From contig NC_014550.1 of assembly GCF_000197735.1 (NCBI RefSeq), positions 1,984,001 to 2,048,000 on the forward strand: 64,000 nucleotides of DNA, given 5' to 3'. Below are positions 1 to 9,414 of this stretch, one piece after another. Position 1 is the first letter of the stretch. Each line of letters opens with the position of its first letter. A program made the translations under genes and the position numbers. The notes beneath the pieces were generated by a model that worked only from the letters and a program-made list of their open reading frames with translations, made no database searches and was not told the DNA's origin. Origin of the DNA: Glutamicibacter arilaitensis Re117. GTDB taxonomy: Bacteria > Actinomycetota > Actinomycetes > Actinomycetales > Micrococcaceae.

Positions 1-12
1 GATTGATGACAT
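1..12 (-). CDS. Possible start of secD (partial, runs off the window)
   Basis: An ATG on the reverse strand at base 12 opens a frame that leaves the window after four codons (MSSI). It lies 60 bp downstream of the yajC stop, with a purine-rich GAGAAAG about 9 bases before it. In actinobacteria yajC is normally followed by secD and secF, so position is the only argument. Four residues cannot confirm identity. Confidence 0.35.
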
Positions 13-72
13 CTAATGTGCTTTCTCGTTTGAGTGGCTTGGCCTGCAGGCCACCGCTAGGCTGCCCGGAGC

Positions 73-483
73 TTAGGCGTTGCGCTCGTCCTTGCCCTCG
101 TCGTTCAAGCGACGCAGGGACTCTTCCGGGGTTTCGGTGGTGCTGGTGGACTCTGCAACTTCACCTGAGGCAGCTGGGGTTGCTGCGTCCTTGTCCAGGA
201 AGGTGGCGATGGCCTGGCGGTGCAGGTTCAGCACAACGCCGGGTGCTACCTCAACCTGTACGCGATCCTCAGCGTCAACGCCGACAACGGTGCCGTAGAT
301 GCCCGAGTTGGTCATCACCTTGGCGCCTGGCACGGTGTTGTTCTTCAGCTTCTCCTGCTGTGCAGCCTGCTTCTTGCGGCCACGGAACATCATGAAGATC
401 AAGACTGCGAACAGTGCGACCATCAGGATCAAGGATGGGTTGAAGCCGCCACCTGCGGCCTGAGCGATTACGAGGGGATTCAC
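73..483 (-). CDS. yajC: Preprotein translocase subunit YajC
   Basis: YajC is the small membrane partner of SecDF in the Sec export machinery. The frame stays open to an ATG at 537, but I prefer the GTG at 483, giving 136 aa. It starts VNPLVIAQAAGGG as in the family and has AGCAGG about 8 bases upstream. One N-terminal membrane segment (LILMVALFAVLIFMMF) is followed by a basic RGRKK stretch and the conserved cytosolic domain with VMTNSGIYGTVV. The tail is acidic and Ser/Thr-rich. It is the last complete gene of a reverse-strand run pdxT-yebC-ruvCAB-yajC. A hairpin separates it from ruvB, so it may also have its own promoter. Confidence 0.93.
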   Translation of the reverse strand: MNPLVIAQAAGGGFNPSLILMVALFAVLIFMMFRGRKKQAAQQEKLKNNTVPGAKVMTNSGIYGTVVGVDAEDRVQVEVAPGVVLNLHRQAIATFLDKDAATPAASGEVAESTSTTETPEESLRRLNDEGKDERNA

Positions 484-563
484 GTAGTTACCTGCTAACG
501 ATTTGTTGCGATTTGATCTGAAATTCTGGGATGCCATTACGCCATAAATGGACGCGCAACAGC

Positions 564-610
564 AAAGACGCCCTTCCCCACCCGAAAACGGGCATAGGTC
601 AGGCGTCTTT
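564..610 (-). terminator. Hairpin between ruvB and yajC
   Basis: Outer arms AAAGACGCC (564-572) and GGCGTCTTT (602-610) enclose a second hairpin CCCG-AAAA-CGGG (581-592). It follows the ruvB stop by about 60 bp on the reverse strand. The U-run after it is poor, so it may be a leaky terminator or a processing site, not a full stop. Confidence 0.5.
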
Positions 611-670
611 AGTCTAGTGCGTCACGGTGTACCAGCAGACCATTTACGCGAGCAGTGAAGTTATGCTTGC

Positions 671-1720
671 CTAATCCTCATCATTTTCATAGGTTTGCGC
701 ACTGGCGAAGATGGCATCTTTGGGCATGGCCAACCCCAGATGCTCCCAGGCTCCTGGCATGGCGATGCGGCCGCGTGGGGTCCGGCCCATCAGTCCTTCG
801 CGCACCAGATATGGCTCGGCCACAGTCTCCACGGTTTCGGTTTCTTCGCCTACGGCGATGGCCAGGGTAGATAGACCCACCGGTCCCCCGCCGAACTTGG
901 TGCACAAGGCTTCAAGCACGCCACGATCCAGGCGATCCAGCCCGCGGGCGTCTACCTCATACATGTCCAAGGCGGCAGCGGCTGCCTTGGCATCGATTTC
1001 TTCAAGCTTGTGCACCAAGGCCCAGTCGCGCACACGGCGCAACAGGCGGTTGGCGATACGCGGGGTACCGCGGGAGCGTCCGGCAATTTCGGTGAATGCG
1101 GCCGAGGTGACCGATAAGTCGAGCATCATCGCAGAACGGCGCAGCACCAGTTCCAATTCCTTGACTGCGTAGAACTCCAAATGGCCGGTGAAGCCGAAGC
1201 GGTCTCGCAGGGGGCCGGGCAGAAGGCCGGCGCGAGTGGTTGCCCCGACCAAGGTGAAAGGTGGAAGTTCCAACGGGATGGCTGTGGCGCCAGCTCCCTT
1301 GCCCACGATGATGTCCACGCGGAAATCTTCCATGGCCATATAGAGCATTTCTTCTGCCGGCCGGGACATGCGGTGGATCTCGTCGAGGAAGAGCACTTCG
1401 CCCTCGCTCAAGGAGGAGAGAATCGCAGCTAGATCACCAGCATGCTGGATAGCTGGGCCGGAGGAAATACGCAACGGGGCATTCATCTCCGCAGCGATGA
1501 TCATCGACAAAGTCGTCTTGCCCAAGCCGGGAGGGCCCGAGAGCAAAACGTGGTCGGCGGTGCGTTCACGGATTTTCGCTGCTTCTAGCACCAGTGAGAG
1601 CTGCTGGCGAACGCGCGACTGGCCCACGAAGTCGTCGAGGTTGCGCGGGCGCAGGGCCGCTTCAATGACGCGTTCCTCGGGTTCGCTGCCAGCGCTGGTG
1701 AGCCCGGTGGAATCATTCAT
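671..1720 (-). CDS. ruvB: Holliday junction DNA helicase RuvB
   Basis: RuvB is the hexameric AAA+ ATPase that drives branch migration of Holliday junctions with RuvA. The 349-aa protein has the usual length. An N-terminal [16 protein letters not shown] region is followed by Walker [10 protein letters not shown], Walker B LFLDEIHR, the sensor-1 stretch VGATTRAG and the C-terminal winged helix (RTPRGRIAM). The gene follows ruvA after 27 bp, with AGAGGA about 11 bases before the ATG. It belongs to the ruvCAB unit, which in many bacteria is SOS-induced. I see only a LexA half-site near ruvA. Confidence 0.98.
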   Translation of the reverse strand: MNDSTGLTSAGSEPEERVIEAALRPRNLDDFVGQSRVRQQLSLVLEAAKIRERTADHVLLSGPPGLGKTTLSMIIAAEMNAPLRISSGPAIQHAGDLAAILSSLSEGEVLFLDEIHRMSRPAEEMLYMAMEDFRVDIIVGKGAGATAIPLELPPFTLVGATTRAGLLPGPLRDRFGFTGHLEFYAVKELELVLRRSAMMLDLSVTSAAFTEIAGRSRGTPRIANRLLRRVRDWALVHKLEEIDAKAAAAALDMYEVDARGLDRLDRGVLEALCTKFGGGPVGLSTLAIAVGEETETVETVAEPYLVREGLMGRTPRGRIAMPGAWEHLGLAMPKDAIFASAQTYENDED

Positions 1721-1747
1721 GATCAGATTGTTCCTCTCGCAGACCGC

Positions 1748-2365
1748 TTAGGCGCGGGTTCCGCTAGACATGCTGCGCAATGCGGCACGCAGGATTTCGG
1801 CGACATTGCCAGCGGCAATGACATCCGGGTCAGCCTTGGATAGGGACTTCAAGGTTGCGGTGGCGTCCTTTTCGCTCCAGCCCAGGCCGGTGAGCGCTTC
1901 GATCACCTGTGGCTCCCAAACGCTCACGTTGCCACCGCCGGAGCTTGAAGGAACAGGGGCGCCGGTTGGCACCAGCTTGCCGTTCAATTCCAGCACAATA
2001 CGGCTTGCGCCCTTGGGACCAATGCCAGAAACCTTGGTGAAGGCAGCGGTGTCCTTGGTGTTGGCCGCGATGCGGACCTCTTCTGGAGAGTGCACCGCCA
2101 AGATGGCCAGACCGGTACGTGGACCAATGCCTGAAACGGAGATCAGCACCTCGAAGACATCGCGTTCCTCAGCGGTAGCGAAGCCGAAAAGGGTCATCGA
2201 GTCTTCGCGCACCACCATGGAGGTGAAAACCGTGGCTTCCCGACCTGCATGCAACGCAGATAGCGTCCCCGGGGTGGCGTTGACCAGCATTCCGAAGCCG
2301 TTGACGTCAATTACCGCGGTGTTCAAAGCAACCGCTTGCACGGTGCCGGTCAATGAGCTGATCAT
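1748..2365 (-). CDS. ruvA: Holliday junction branch migration protein RuvA
   Basis: RuvA binds the four-way junction as a tetramer and loads RuvB. The 205-aa product has the N-terminal OB fold (MISSLTGTVQAVALNTAVID), the helix-hairpin-helix pair (ISVSGIGPRTGLAIL and KVSGIGPKGASRIV) and a flexible linker of Pro/Ser/Gly before the C-terminal RuvB-binding domain (EALTGLGWSEKDA). A strong AAGGAG lies 4 bases before the ATG. 107 bp separate it from ruvC, so an internal promoter is possible. Confidence 0.98.
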   Translation of the reverse strand: MISSLTGTVQAVALNTAVIDVNGFGMLVNATPGTLSALHAGREATVFTSMVVREDSMTLFGFATAEERDVFEVLISVSGIGPRTGLAILAVHSPEEVRIAANTKDTAAFTKVSGIGPKGASRIVLELNGKLVPTGAPVPSSSGGGNVSVWEPQVIEALTGLGWSEKDATATLKSLSKADPDVIAAGNVAEILRAALRSMSSGTRA

Positions 2366-2472
2366 GCCACTCCTTGGGATATATGTTCGATCAAACCCAG
2401 TTTATCGAAGATACCTACGAATATCGATCCATCTGGCCCGCCGGTGCGTCGAGACCGCTGTCCCGAAGGTCG

Positions 2473-3072
2473 TTAGCGTCGAACCGCGCGCCGTTTCGCC
2501 GAAGCTTCAGCGGCAATCCACGCCTGCTGCGCCGCAGTGAGCTGCGAAGAGCCTCCCGCAGCAGCAGCCGAGGCTGACGCGTGGGAACCGCTCGCGGCTC
2601 CACGCCAACCATGGGTGATGGCCAGCGCTACAGCATCAGCGGCATCCGCTGGCTTGGGCGGTTCATCAAGCCGGCAGATCTTCGCGACCATCTTGCCAAT
2701 GGCCACCTTAGTAGCCTGCCCAGAGCCGGTAACCGCCGCTTTGACTTCGGTCGGCGTGTGCATTGCCACGGGGATCCCGCGACGGGCAGCGGCGGTGATT
2801 ACGACGCCGGTAACCTGCGCGGTGCCGATCACCGTGGAGACGTTCGCCGAGGCAAACACGCGTTCCAAGGCCAGCACATCTGGCTTATGCAGGTCCAGCC
2901 ACGCATCGATCGCGTCCGCGATCTTCAATAGCCGGGCATCGAGCGGAGTGCCCGGCGGGGTGCCGGCGACGGTGACGTCCACCAGCGAAACTTGCCTGTT
3001 TGCAGCGACGTCGACCACGGCAAGACCACAGCGGGTCAAGCCGGGGTCGACGCCCACAACACGTAAGGCCAA
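2473..3072 (-). CDS. ruvC: Crossover junction endodeoxyribonuclease RuvC
   Basis: RuvC is the dimeric Holliday junction resolvase with an RNase H fold. The 199-aa protein starts [16 protein letters not shown], where the Asp of GVDPG is the first catalytic acid. [17 protein letters not shown] holds the second, and [12 protein letters not shown] the C-terminal acids. The tail is longer than in E. coli and Ala/Ser-rich, as is common in actinobacteria. The start lies 3 bp after the yebC stop, so the two are surely co-transcribed. Confidence 0.97.
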   Translation of the reverse strand: MALRVVGVDPGLTRCGLAVVDVAANRQVSLVDVTVAGTPPGTPLDARLLKIADAIDAWLDLHKPDVLALERVFASANVSTVIGTAQVTGVVITAAARRGIPVAMHTPTEVKAAVTGSGQATKVAIGKMVAKICRLDEPPKPADAADAVALAITHGWRGAASGSHASASAAAAGGSSQLTAAQQAWIAAEASAKRRAVRR

Positions 3073-3075
3073 GCC

Positions 3076-3834
3076 TTACTGCTCTTCGTCCAGCGCGGCG
3101 CGAACCTCATCGGACAGATCAGCGTTGGTGTAGATGCCCTGGACGTCGTCCAGTTCTTCCAATGCGTCGTAGAGCTTCAGGAACTTGCGGGCACCGTCTA
3201 CGTCCAGATCGACCTTCATGGATGGAATGAATTCCATTTCGTCGGATTCGTAGGCGATTTCAGCTTCGTCCAGAGCAGCCGCGACAGCACGCAGATCCGA
3301 AGGATCGCAAACGATGGCGAAGTTCTCGTCCTCGTCCATGATCTCGTCGGCACCGGCATCCAGTACGACCATCAGCAGGTCGTCTTCGGTCAGCTCGCCC
3401 TTAGGCAGGCGGACAACGCCCTGGCGGTTGAACAGGTAGGCAACCGAACCCGGGTCGGCGATGGTGCCGCCATTGCGGGTGATGCCCACGCGGACCTCGG
3501 ATGCCGCACGGTTCTTGTTGTCGGTCAGGCATTCGATCAACAGAGCCGAGCCCTGTGGGCCACGTGCTTCGTAGATGATCTCGGTGTAGTCGACGACCTC
3601 ACCGGTCAGGCCGGCACCGCGCTTGACTGCACGGTCGATGTTGTTGATCGGCACGGAGTTCTTCTTGGCCTTGCTGACAGCAAGTTCCAGTGCTGGGTTG
3701 CCGGCCATGTCGGCACCGCCGGCACGGGCAGCAACTTCAATGCCCTTAATGAATTTAGCGAAGGCCTTGGCGCGCTTGGCGTCGATCGCAGCCTTCTTGT
3801 GCTTGGTAGTTGCCCATTTGGAGTGGCCTGACAT
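3076..3834 (-). CDS. yebC: YebC/PmpR family transcriptional/translation regulator
   Basis: The 252-aa protein begins [15 protein letters not shown], the hallmark N-terminus of the YebC family. It continues with the conserved [20 protein letters not shown] block and an acidic C-terminal domain. Family members were described as DNA-binding regulators. Some are now linked to translation of polyproline stretches, so the exact role here is open. It sits between pdxT (3 bp away) and ruvC, the usual actinobacterial order. Confidence 0.96.
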   Translation of the reverse strand: MSGHSKWATTKHKKAAIDAKRAKAFAKFIKGIEVAARAGGADMAGNPALELAVSKAKKNSVPINNIDRAVKRGAGLTGEVVDYTEIIYEARGPQGSALLIECLTDNKNRAASEVRVGITRNGGTIADPGSVAYLFNRQGVVRLPKGELTEDDLLMVVLDAGADEIMDEDENFAIVCDPSDLRAVAAALDEAEIAYESDEMEFIPSMKVDLDVDGARKFLKLYDALEELDDVQGIYTNADLSDEVRAALDEEQ

Positions 3835-3837
3835 GCT

Positions 3838-4449
3838 TTAAGCGTCTCCTCGCGTGAGATTGATGAAATATTGATGGATAGCAGTGCTGCCGGTGACTTC
3901 CGGGTGAAAGCTGGTTGCCAACAAATTTCCCTGGCGTACTGCAACAATTCTACCCTGTTCGCGTTCCGACCTCGCTTGGACGGTGCTGATCACCTGGACC
4001 CCTGGACCGATTTGCACGGCTTCTGGTGCGCGGATGAACACGGCTTCGAGGTTCTGGCCGTTGAAGTCCAAGCGGTACTCGAATGAATCGACCTGGCGTC
4101 CGAAGGCGTTGCGCTTCACCGTCATGTCGATACCGCCGAAGCTCTGCTGAACGGCGCCATCGCGTGAGATTGCGGGGTTTTCGATGCGATCTGCCAGCAT
4201 GATCATCCCGGCGCAGGAACCATAGGCAGGCATTCCGCCGGCGATGCGTTCCTTGATGGGCTCCGCTAACCCGTAATTGCGCGAAAGCCTGTCGATCACC
4301 GACGATTCGCCCCCGGGAATCACCAGCGCGTCGACCTGCGCCAGTTCCTGGATCGTGCGCACCATCTGCGCTGGTTCGCCGAGCCGCTCCAAGGAGGCCA
4401 GATGTTCGCGGAAATCCCCTTGTAGAGCGAGGACGCCTATGTTCGGCAT
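3838..4449 (-). CDS. pdxT: Pyridoxal 5'-phosphate synthase glutaminase subunit PdxT
   Basis: PdxT is the class I glutamine amidotransferase that feeds ammonia to PdxS for direct synthesis of pyridoxal 5'-phosphate. The open frame begins at 4464, but the ATG at 4449 fits best: 203 aa, starting MPNIGVLALQGDFREH, with AAGG about 7 bases upstream. Visible motifs are PGGESS, the nucleophile Cys in YGSCAGMIML, and the catalytic His/Glu in TSFHPEV near the C-terminus. Its partner pdxS is not adjacent as usual but about 8 kb upstream, at 12.5-13.4 kb. Confidence 0.97.
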   Translation of the reverse strand: MPNIGVLALQGDFREHLASLERLGEPAQMVRTIQELAQVDALVIPGGESSVIDRLSRNYGLAEPIKERIAGGMPAYGSCAGMIMLADRIENPAISRDGAVQQSFGGIDMTVKRNAFGRQVDSFEYRLDFNGQNLEAVFIRAPEAVQIGPGVQVISTVQARSEREQGRIVAVRQGNLLATSFHPEVTGSTAIHQYFINLTRGDA

Positions 4450-4606
4450 GGTTCTAACCTTCATGGTGTTCGGTGGTTGGCTGCACGGAAAGGCGCCGAA
4501 ATAACGTTAAACCCACGGAGCCCATGCGCCGGTTTTGTGTCCCGGTGTGTCGCGGATTCTTCGAAGCCTCCTGCCCGCCGGCGATCATTCTTGGTAGGTT
4601 CAGGAC

Positions 4607-5440
4607 ATGATCTCCGATATTTCTTCTCTCGAACTTGCCGGTGGCGTGAGCATGCCTTCGATCGGATTGGGGACCTGGCCCATGCGCGGACAGGAAGCGG
4701 CTGATGCAGTGCTCTCTGCACTGGAAATCGGCTACCGCCGTATCGATACAGCCGAGAACTATCGCAATGAAGATGCCGTAGGCCAGGCGTTGGCCAGCAG
4801 TGGACTGGATCGGGATGAATATTTCGTCACCACCAAGTTCAATAAGCAGTGGCATTCGGCAAAAGGCGTGCGCCAGGCGTTGGAGAACTCCTTGGCACGC
4901 TTGGGCCTGGAGCATTTGGACTTGTTCTTGATCCACTGGCCCAACCCCGAGCAGGGCACCTACGTTGAAGCCTTCACGGAGCTGGGCAAGCTTGTGGAAG
5001 AGGGCAAGATCCGAGCCGCCGGCGTTTCGAATTTCAAGCCCTACCAGCTGCAAAACGTCTTGGATGCCGGTCTCGTGCCAGCGCTAAACCAGATCCAGAT
5101 TGACCCCGAGCGGCAGTGCATCCAATGGCAGGGATTCAACACCGAGCATGGTGTGCGCACCGAAGCGTACTCCCCCTTGGGCCGGAAGCAATCGGACTTC
5201 CTTTCACATCCAACCCTTGCCCGTATCGCCCAGGCGCATGGAAAGAGCAGCGCCCAGATCACCCTGCGCTGGCATGTCCAATCCGGCCGAGCGGCAGCAC
5301 CCAAATCAGCCGACCCGCAACGGCAGGCCGAGAACTTGGATGTTTTTAATTTCCAGCTGACCCACGAGGAAATGGCAGCCATCAATGCCATGGATACTGG
5401 TGCTGGCCCGTTCACTGATTCTGACGAGTTCGGACACTAG
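4607..5440 (+). CDS. Aldo/keto reductase
   Basis: This is a 277-aa NADPH-dependent (beta/alpha)8 oxidoreductase of the 2,5-diketo-D-gluconate reductase type. Family signatures are GLGTWPMRG, RIDTAENYRNE with the catalytic Asp and Tyr, the Lys in VTTKFNKQW, and LFLIHWPNP with the catalytic His. The C-terminal part (APKSADPQRQAENL) is the NADP-phosphate-binding region, where PKS is typical. It is divergent from pdxT with about 157 bp between the starts. The substrate cannot be predicted. Confidence 0.93.
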   Translation: MISDISSLELAGGVSMPSIGLGTWPMRGQEAADAVLSALEIGYRRIDTAENYRNEDAVGQALASSGLDRDEYFVTTKFNKQWHSAKGVRQALENSLARLGLEHLDLFLIHWPNPEQGTYVEAFTELGKLVEEGKIRAAGVSNFKPYQLQNVLDAGLVPALNQIQIDPERQCIQWQGFNTEHGVRTEAYSPLGRKQSDFLSHPTLARIAQAHGKSSAQITLRWHVQSGRAAAPKSADPQRQAENLDVFNFQLTHEEMAAINAMDTGAGPFTDSDEFGH

Positions 5441-5485
5441 GCCTCATCTAATGCCGGCATACTCAATGGCAAGGAGAACCAGGTC

Positions 5486-6121
5486 ATGCTTCATGGCTAC
5501 CAGCGTCCGGAAATCGAATGGGCAGATTACTTTGACGAGCACGGCACGCTGATCCCCTACGGACAGCGCTGGGATGGGCTACCTCAGGCGGAGAGTTATT
5601 CGGTTACCTAGCACCCGCAACGCTTTGCCCCGGTGAAGCTGGTTGCCCAGGCGTTGCTGGATTGGATGCAAGGGAATTTTGAGGTGCGCTGCTTTGAAGA
5701 TCCCGAGCTTGCCAGGCAACTGCACGTTGATCCAGGCGAGGTGGTGAGCTCTGTTCGGATCATTCCGGCAGATTCACGTTGTGCTCCTGCAGGCATAGTC
5801 ATCACCACTTTTCCCGGGGTTCTTTTGGAGCTCGGGGCGCTGTACCAAGCGGTATTTCCCAATTGCGGTTGCGACGGATGCGACGATGATGTCCCCGAAA
5901 TCCTTGATGAACTAGAGACCCTGGTGGGGTCCGCCGTCTGCGGCGCTTTTGTCGAGATCCTGCAGAACGGCACGGGCCGACTTGTGCAACGTTTCGATTC
6001 TGCGGAGACGGGATTTGCCGAGCAGGCTAGCGCCCTCGACGATATTTCACCGGCACGGCTAGCCAGAGCGCATGCAATCCTACCGCCAAGCGGCGTGTGG
6101 GCACCCTGGTCCTTGCGCTAG
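5486..6121 (+). pseudogene. DUF6226 family protein broken by an in-frame TAG
   Basis: AAGGAG (5471-5476) precedes an ATG at 5486. The frame reads MLHGYQRPEIEWADYF ... IPYGQRWDGLPQ ... ESYSVT, then TAG at 5609-5611. It continues without any shift as HPQRFAPVKLVAQALLDWM to the stop at 6121. Together the two halves make about 211 aa that look like one DUF6226 protein, including FPNCGCDGCDDD with its Cys cluster. A single base change (for example TCG to TAG) would explain the break. Most of the protein could only be made from an internal start. The family has no known function. Confidence 0.8.
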
Positions 6122-6122
6122 A

Positions 6123-7325
6123 TCAGTCCAGCGTCCATTCTTGGAGGCCCTCAGCGAATGCCCCGTAGGCATCCACGGTGGCCATGGTGCGTTTCAATGA
6201 GGCTTTCGCTTCGGCTTCCGGAATGCATCCAGCAGGATCGACGACTTGGCACCACGCCACAGGCTCCTTCGACAGCTGGTGCGGAACCCAACTCAATTCG
6301 CTGACGTCCCATTCACCGGGTTCTTCCTGGGTGAACGTTGCCTTTACGCTGATGCCTTCGCGATTGAGAATGGTCGGTGTGGCATGTTTTGCCACCGAGT
6401 TTCCCAGTCCGTAGACGATCCAGGTACCCTTGTGCTTCTCAATGGGCAGGACCGAGTGGGTGTGGTGCATGTAAATGAAATCGAAGACACCGGATTCGGC
6501 CAGCTCCCGGCCAAGCCTTTTTTGGGATGCCGTCGGTTCAGTGGAGTATTCAGCCCCATCGTGCACCGCGGCCACGACAATCTCCGCTCCCGCCTTGCGT
6601 GTGGCCTTGCCCCGGGCGATGAGTTCCTTCGCATCCACCCCGGTATCTACTTGCCAGTCCGCTGCCTCCGGCAAGCCATTGAGTGAATAGGTGCTGGTCA
6701 CTACCCCGAGCTTCACGCCTTCTACGTCCAGGATCGAGGGCTTCTTGGACTCTTTTTCGGTGCGGTAGGATCCGGTGGCGAAAAGCTCGTTCGCTTCCAG
6801 CGCGTCAAGGGTTCGCTCGACTCCAGTGGTCCCGGCATCGACGGTGTGATTGGTGGCGGTGGTGCAACCGTCATAGCCAATGGCTTCGAGCTCACCCAGG
6901 ATCGCTTCTGGAACCGTAAATCGCGGGTAACCCGAATAAGGCGGCTCTCCAATTGGTGTTTCCAGGTTGCAAAGCGCCGTATCGGCGTCCTGCACGTAGG
7001 GAGCAAGCCCTGCAAGCAACGGACCGAAATCGTAGTCTTCTCCGTTGCCGGATTCCGTGCCAGCGGCTTGCTTCGCCTCATCGAGCAGCTGCGGATGCAG
7101 CAGCACATCGCCGGTAACCATCAGTGAGAATTCCGCAGGTACCTCAGGAGTTGCCGGAGCACTCGATGCCGGTTGTGGTGAGGCAGGGGTGATTGCTTCG
7201 GCCGAAGGTGCGGGAGCCGATGGCTGCGCGTTGTCGCTGGGAACTGCGGCGCAACCGCCAATTAGCAATGCAACTAGCAGAGTTGAGCCAAGCGGAAGAA
7301 ATGCGGGCAGTGGACGTTGGGGCAT
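6123..7325 (-). CDS. CapA-family lipoprotein (poly-gamma-glutamate synthesis-type)
   Basis: The 400-aa protein has a lipoprotein signal peptide: hydrophobic LLVALLIGGCAAV with the lipobox Cys near residue 25. A Pro/Ala/Ser-rich linker follows. The PGA_cap domain begins at FSLMVTGDVLLHPQLL and includes ALCNLETPIG, TTATNHTVDAG, VAAVHDGAEYS and MHHTHSVLPIE. These metal-binding motifs are typical of CapA, a calcineurin-like fold. CapA acts in polyglutamate capsule export in Bacillus, but no capB/capC is present, so the role here is unknown. It is divergent from the M3 peptidase gene across 76 bp. Confidence 0.92.
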   Translation of the reverse strand: MPQRPLPAFLPLGSTLLVALLIGGCAAVPSDNAQPSAPAPSAEAITPASPQPASSAPATPEVPAEFSLMVTGDVLLHPQLLDEAKQAAGTESGNGEDYDFGPLLAGLAPYVQDADTALCNLETPIGEPPYSGYPRFTVPEAILGELEAIGYDGCTTATNHTVDAGTTGVERTLDALEANELFATGSYRTEKESKKPSILDVEGVKLGVVTSTYSLNGLPEAADWQVDTGVDAKELIARGKATRKAGAEIVVAAVHDGAEYSTEPTASQKRLGRELAESGVFDFIYMHHTHSVLPIEKHKGTWIVYGLGNSVAKHATPTILNREGISVKATFTQEEPGEWDVSELSWVPHQLSKEPVAWCQVVDPAGCIPEAEAKASLKRTMATVDAYGAFAEGLQEWTLD

Positions 7326-7401
7326 GCATCGAGCCTAGCTCAGCTTGGTATCCGGGGTGTAAATGCAAGCTAAATCACGTTTTCCATGAAAACCTAGCCC
7401 T

Positions 7402-9414
7402 ATGCAAAACCCGCTTCTGACTCCCAGCACTAGGCCTTACCAATGGCCAGCTTTCGACCAGCTAACCGCTGAGCATTATTTGGAGGCGGTCCAGCTTGGC
7501 GCCTCCGAACAGCTTGACGAGCTGCAGCGCATCATTGATGATGCCCAGACACCCACTTTTGAGAACACCTTCCTTGCGCTGGAATCCAGCGGCCAGACCC
7601 TGCGCCGCGCTCTCATGACCTATTTTTCCGTGATTTCAGCTCACGGAACCGATGAGCTCCGCGTGGTCCAGTCTGAGATTTCTTCGATTTGGAGCAAGCA
7701 AGAAGACGCAATTTACCTAAATCAATCCTTGTATTCACGTTTACAAGCCTTAGATCTCTCCGGGTTGGAGGGCGAAGATGCCCGCCTCGCAGACCAGACC
7801 TTGAAGAATTTCCAATTGGCCGGTGCAGGTCTGGCAGACACCGACAAGGAGAAGCTCAAGAAACTAAATGCCAAGCTTGCTGAACTCTCCACCCAGTTCG
7901 CCAACCTCGTCCTGGAAAACCAGAATGCGCATGCGGTGCATTTTGAGGATGCACAAGAGCTGGCAGGGCTTTCCAGCCAAGCAATTGATTCAGCTGCTCA
8001 GGCGGCCAAACAGGCAGGCCACGCTTCGGGGTACCTGCTGACCTTGGTCTCACCCAGCCAGCAACCAGTTCTTGAGTCGCTGGATTCCAGCGAGTCACGC
8101 CGCAAGGTGTTCAACGCATCGCTGAGCCGCGGCACCGAAAATAATCCAACCATTCATGTGGCCGCAGAAATGGCACAACTGCGTGCCGAGCGTGCCGCGC
8201 TGCTCGGTTTTGCCAATCATGCAGAAACCGTACTCGCGCAGGCAACAGCTCCGTCCACCGTTGCAGTAGCAGAGCGCTTGGCCGAGCTCACCAAAGCTGC
8301 CACCGCCAATGCGCGCAAGGAAGCTGCAGTGCTCAGCAGGGTCGCTGGCGCTGAGATCAACGCATGGGATTGGAAATACTTCTCCAACAAGGTGCTGCGC
8401 GTCGAGTACTCCGTGGATTCCGAAGCTCTGCGCGATTACTTCGAGCTGGATCGGGTGCTGATTGATGGCGTCTTCGCCACGGCAACCAAGCTCTTCGGCA
8501 TCACGTTCACCGAGCGTTTCGATCTGCCTACCTACCACGATGACGTTCGTGTTTTCGAAGTCTTCGATGCCGATGGAACACCACTGGCCATCTATACCGG
8601 CGATTTCCTGACGCGTGATACGAAGAAGGGCGGGGCGTGGATGACCAGCCTGCGCGATGCCTCTTCCTTCCTCGATGAACGTCCGATCGTCACCAACACC
8701 TTGAACATCACCCCGCCTGCGCCGGGCAATCCCGTCCTGCTCTCCTTGGACGAGGCCAATACCCTCTTCCACGAGTTCGGCCATGCGCTGCACGGCATGT
8801 TCTCCAATGGCAAGTACGCGTCGCTTTCCGGCACCTCGGTCCCCCGCGACTTCGTGGAATTCCCTTCCCAGGTCAATGAGATGTGGATGCTTCACGAGGA
8901 TGTCGTCTCCGGTTACGCCGTCCATCACCACAGCGGTGAAACGCTGGACGCTTCGCTAATCGAAAAGATCCGCGCGGCTTCGCTTTGGGGCCAGGGGTTT
9001 GCAACGACCGAGTACCTGGCCGCCAGTGTCCTTGACTGGGAATGGCACACGATCAGCGCTGGCACCGTTATCGATGACCCGCTGCAGTTCGAACAGGATG
9101 CCTTGAAGCGTGCCGGTTTCGACACCGCCATGATTCCACCTCGCTACCGCACCGGTTATTTCCAGCACATTTTCGCCAATGGATACTCCGCTGGCTACTA
9201 CTCCTACATCTGGAGTGAGGTGCTCGATGCCGACACTGTGCAGTGGTTCGAGGAAAATGGGGGCTTAATGCGCGAAAATGGTAATCGGTTCCGTGAGGAA
9301 CTGCTTTCGCGCGGTAATACGCGCGATCCCCTAGAGTCCTACGAATTATTCCGCGGCCGCACCGCATGGGTAGAACCGCTGCTGCGCCGTCGAGGATTGG
9401 TGAACGCAGAATAA
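7402..9414 (+). CDS. M3 family zinc oligopeptidase / peptidyl-dipeptidase
   Basis: The 670-aa size and sequence match oligopeptidase A/Dcp-type thimet peptidases, cytosolic enzymes that cut short peptides. The zinc motif HEFGH is at residues 457-461 (LFHEFGHALHGMF). The third ligand lies in VEFPSQVNEMW, and the C-terminal substrate region has YRTGYFQHIFANGYSAGYYSY. It probably forms an operon with the following GNAT gene, whose ATG shares one base with the TAA stop. Choosing between Dcp and OpdA would need phylogeny. Confidence 0.96.
   Translation: MQNPLLTPSTRPYQWPAFDQLTAEHYLEAVQLGASEQLDELQRIIDDAQTPTFENTFLALESSGQTLRRALMTYFSVISAHGTDELRVVQSEISSIWSKQEDAIYLNQSLYSRLQALDLSGLEGEDARLADQTLKNFQLAGAGLADTDKEKLKKLNAKLAELSTQFANLVLENQNAHAVHFEDAQELAGLSSQAIDSAAQAAKQAGHASGYLLTLVSPSQQPVLESLDSSESRRKVFNASLSRGTENNPTIHVAAEMAQLRAERAALLGFANHAETVLAQATAPSTVAVAERLAELTKAATANARKEAAVLSRVAGAEINAWDWKYFSNKVLRVEYSVDSEALRDYFELDRVLIDGVFATATKLFGITFTERFDLPTYHDDVRVFEVFDADGTPLAIYTGDFLTRDTKKGGAWMTSLRDASSFLDERPIVTNTLNITPPAPGNPVLLSLDEANTLFHEFGHALHGMFSNGKYASLSGTSVPRDFVEFPSQVNEMWMLHEDVVSGYAVHHHSGETLDASLIEKIRAASLWGQGFATTEYLAASVLDWEWHTISAGTVIDDPLQFEQDALKRAGFDTAMIPPRYRTGYFQHIFANGYSAGYYSYIWSEVLDADTVQWFEENGGLMRENGNRFREELLSRGNTRDPLESYELFRGRTAWVEPLLRRRGLVNAE

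Noticed and set aside
2370..2400. LexA box before ruvA (TCGAAC followed by ATATATCC on the reverse strand)
   Set aside because: Only one half-site matches; the GTTCGA half is missing.
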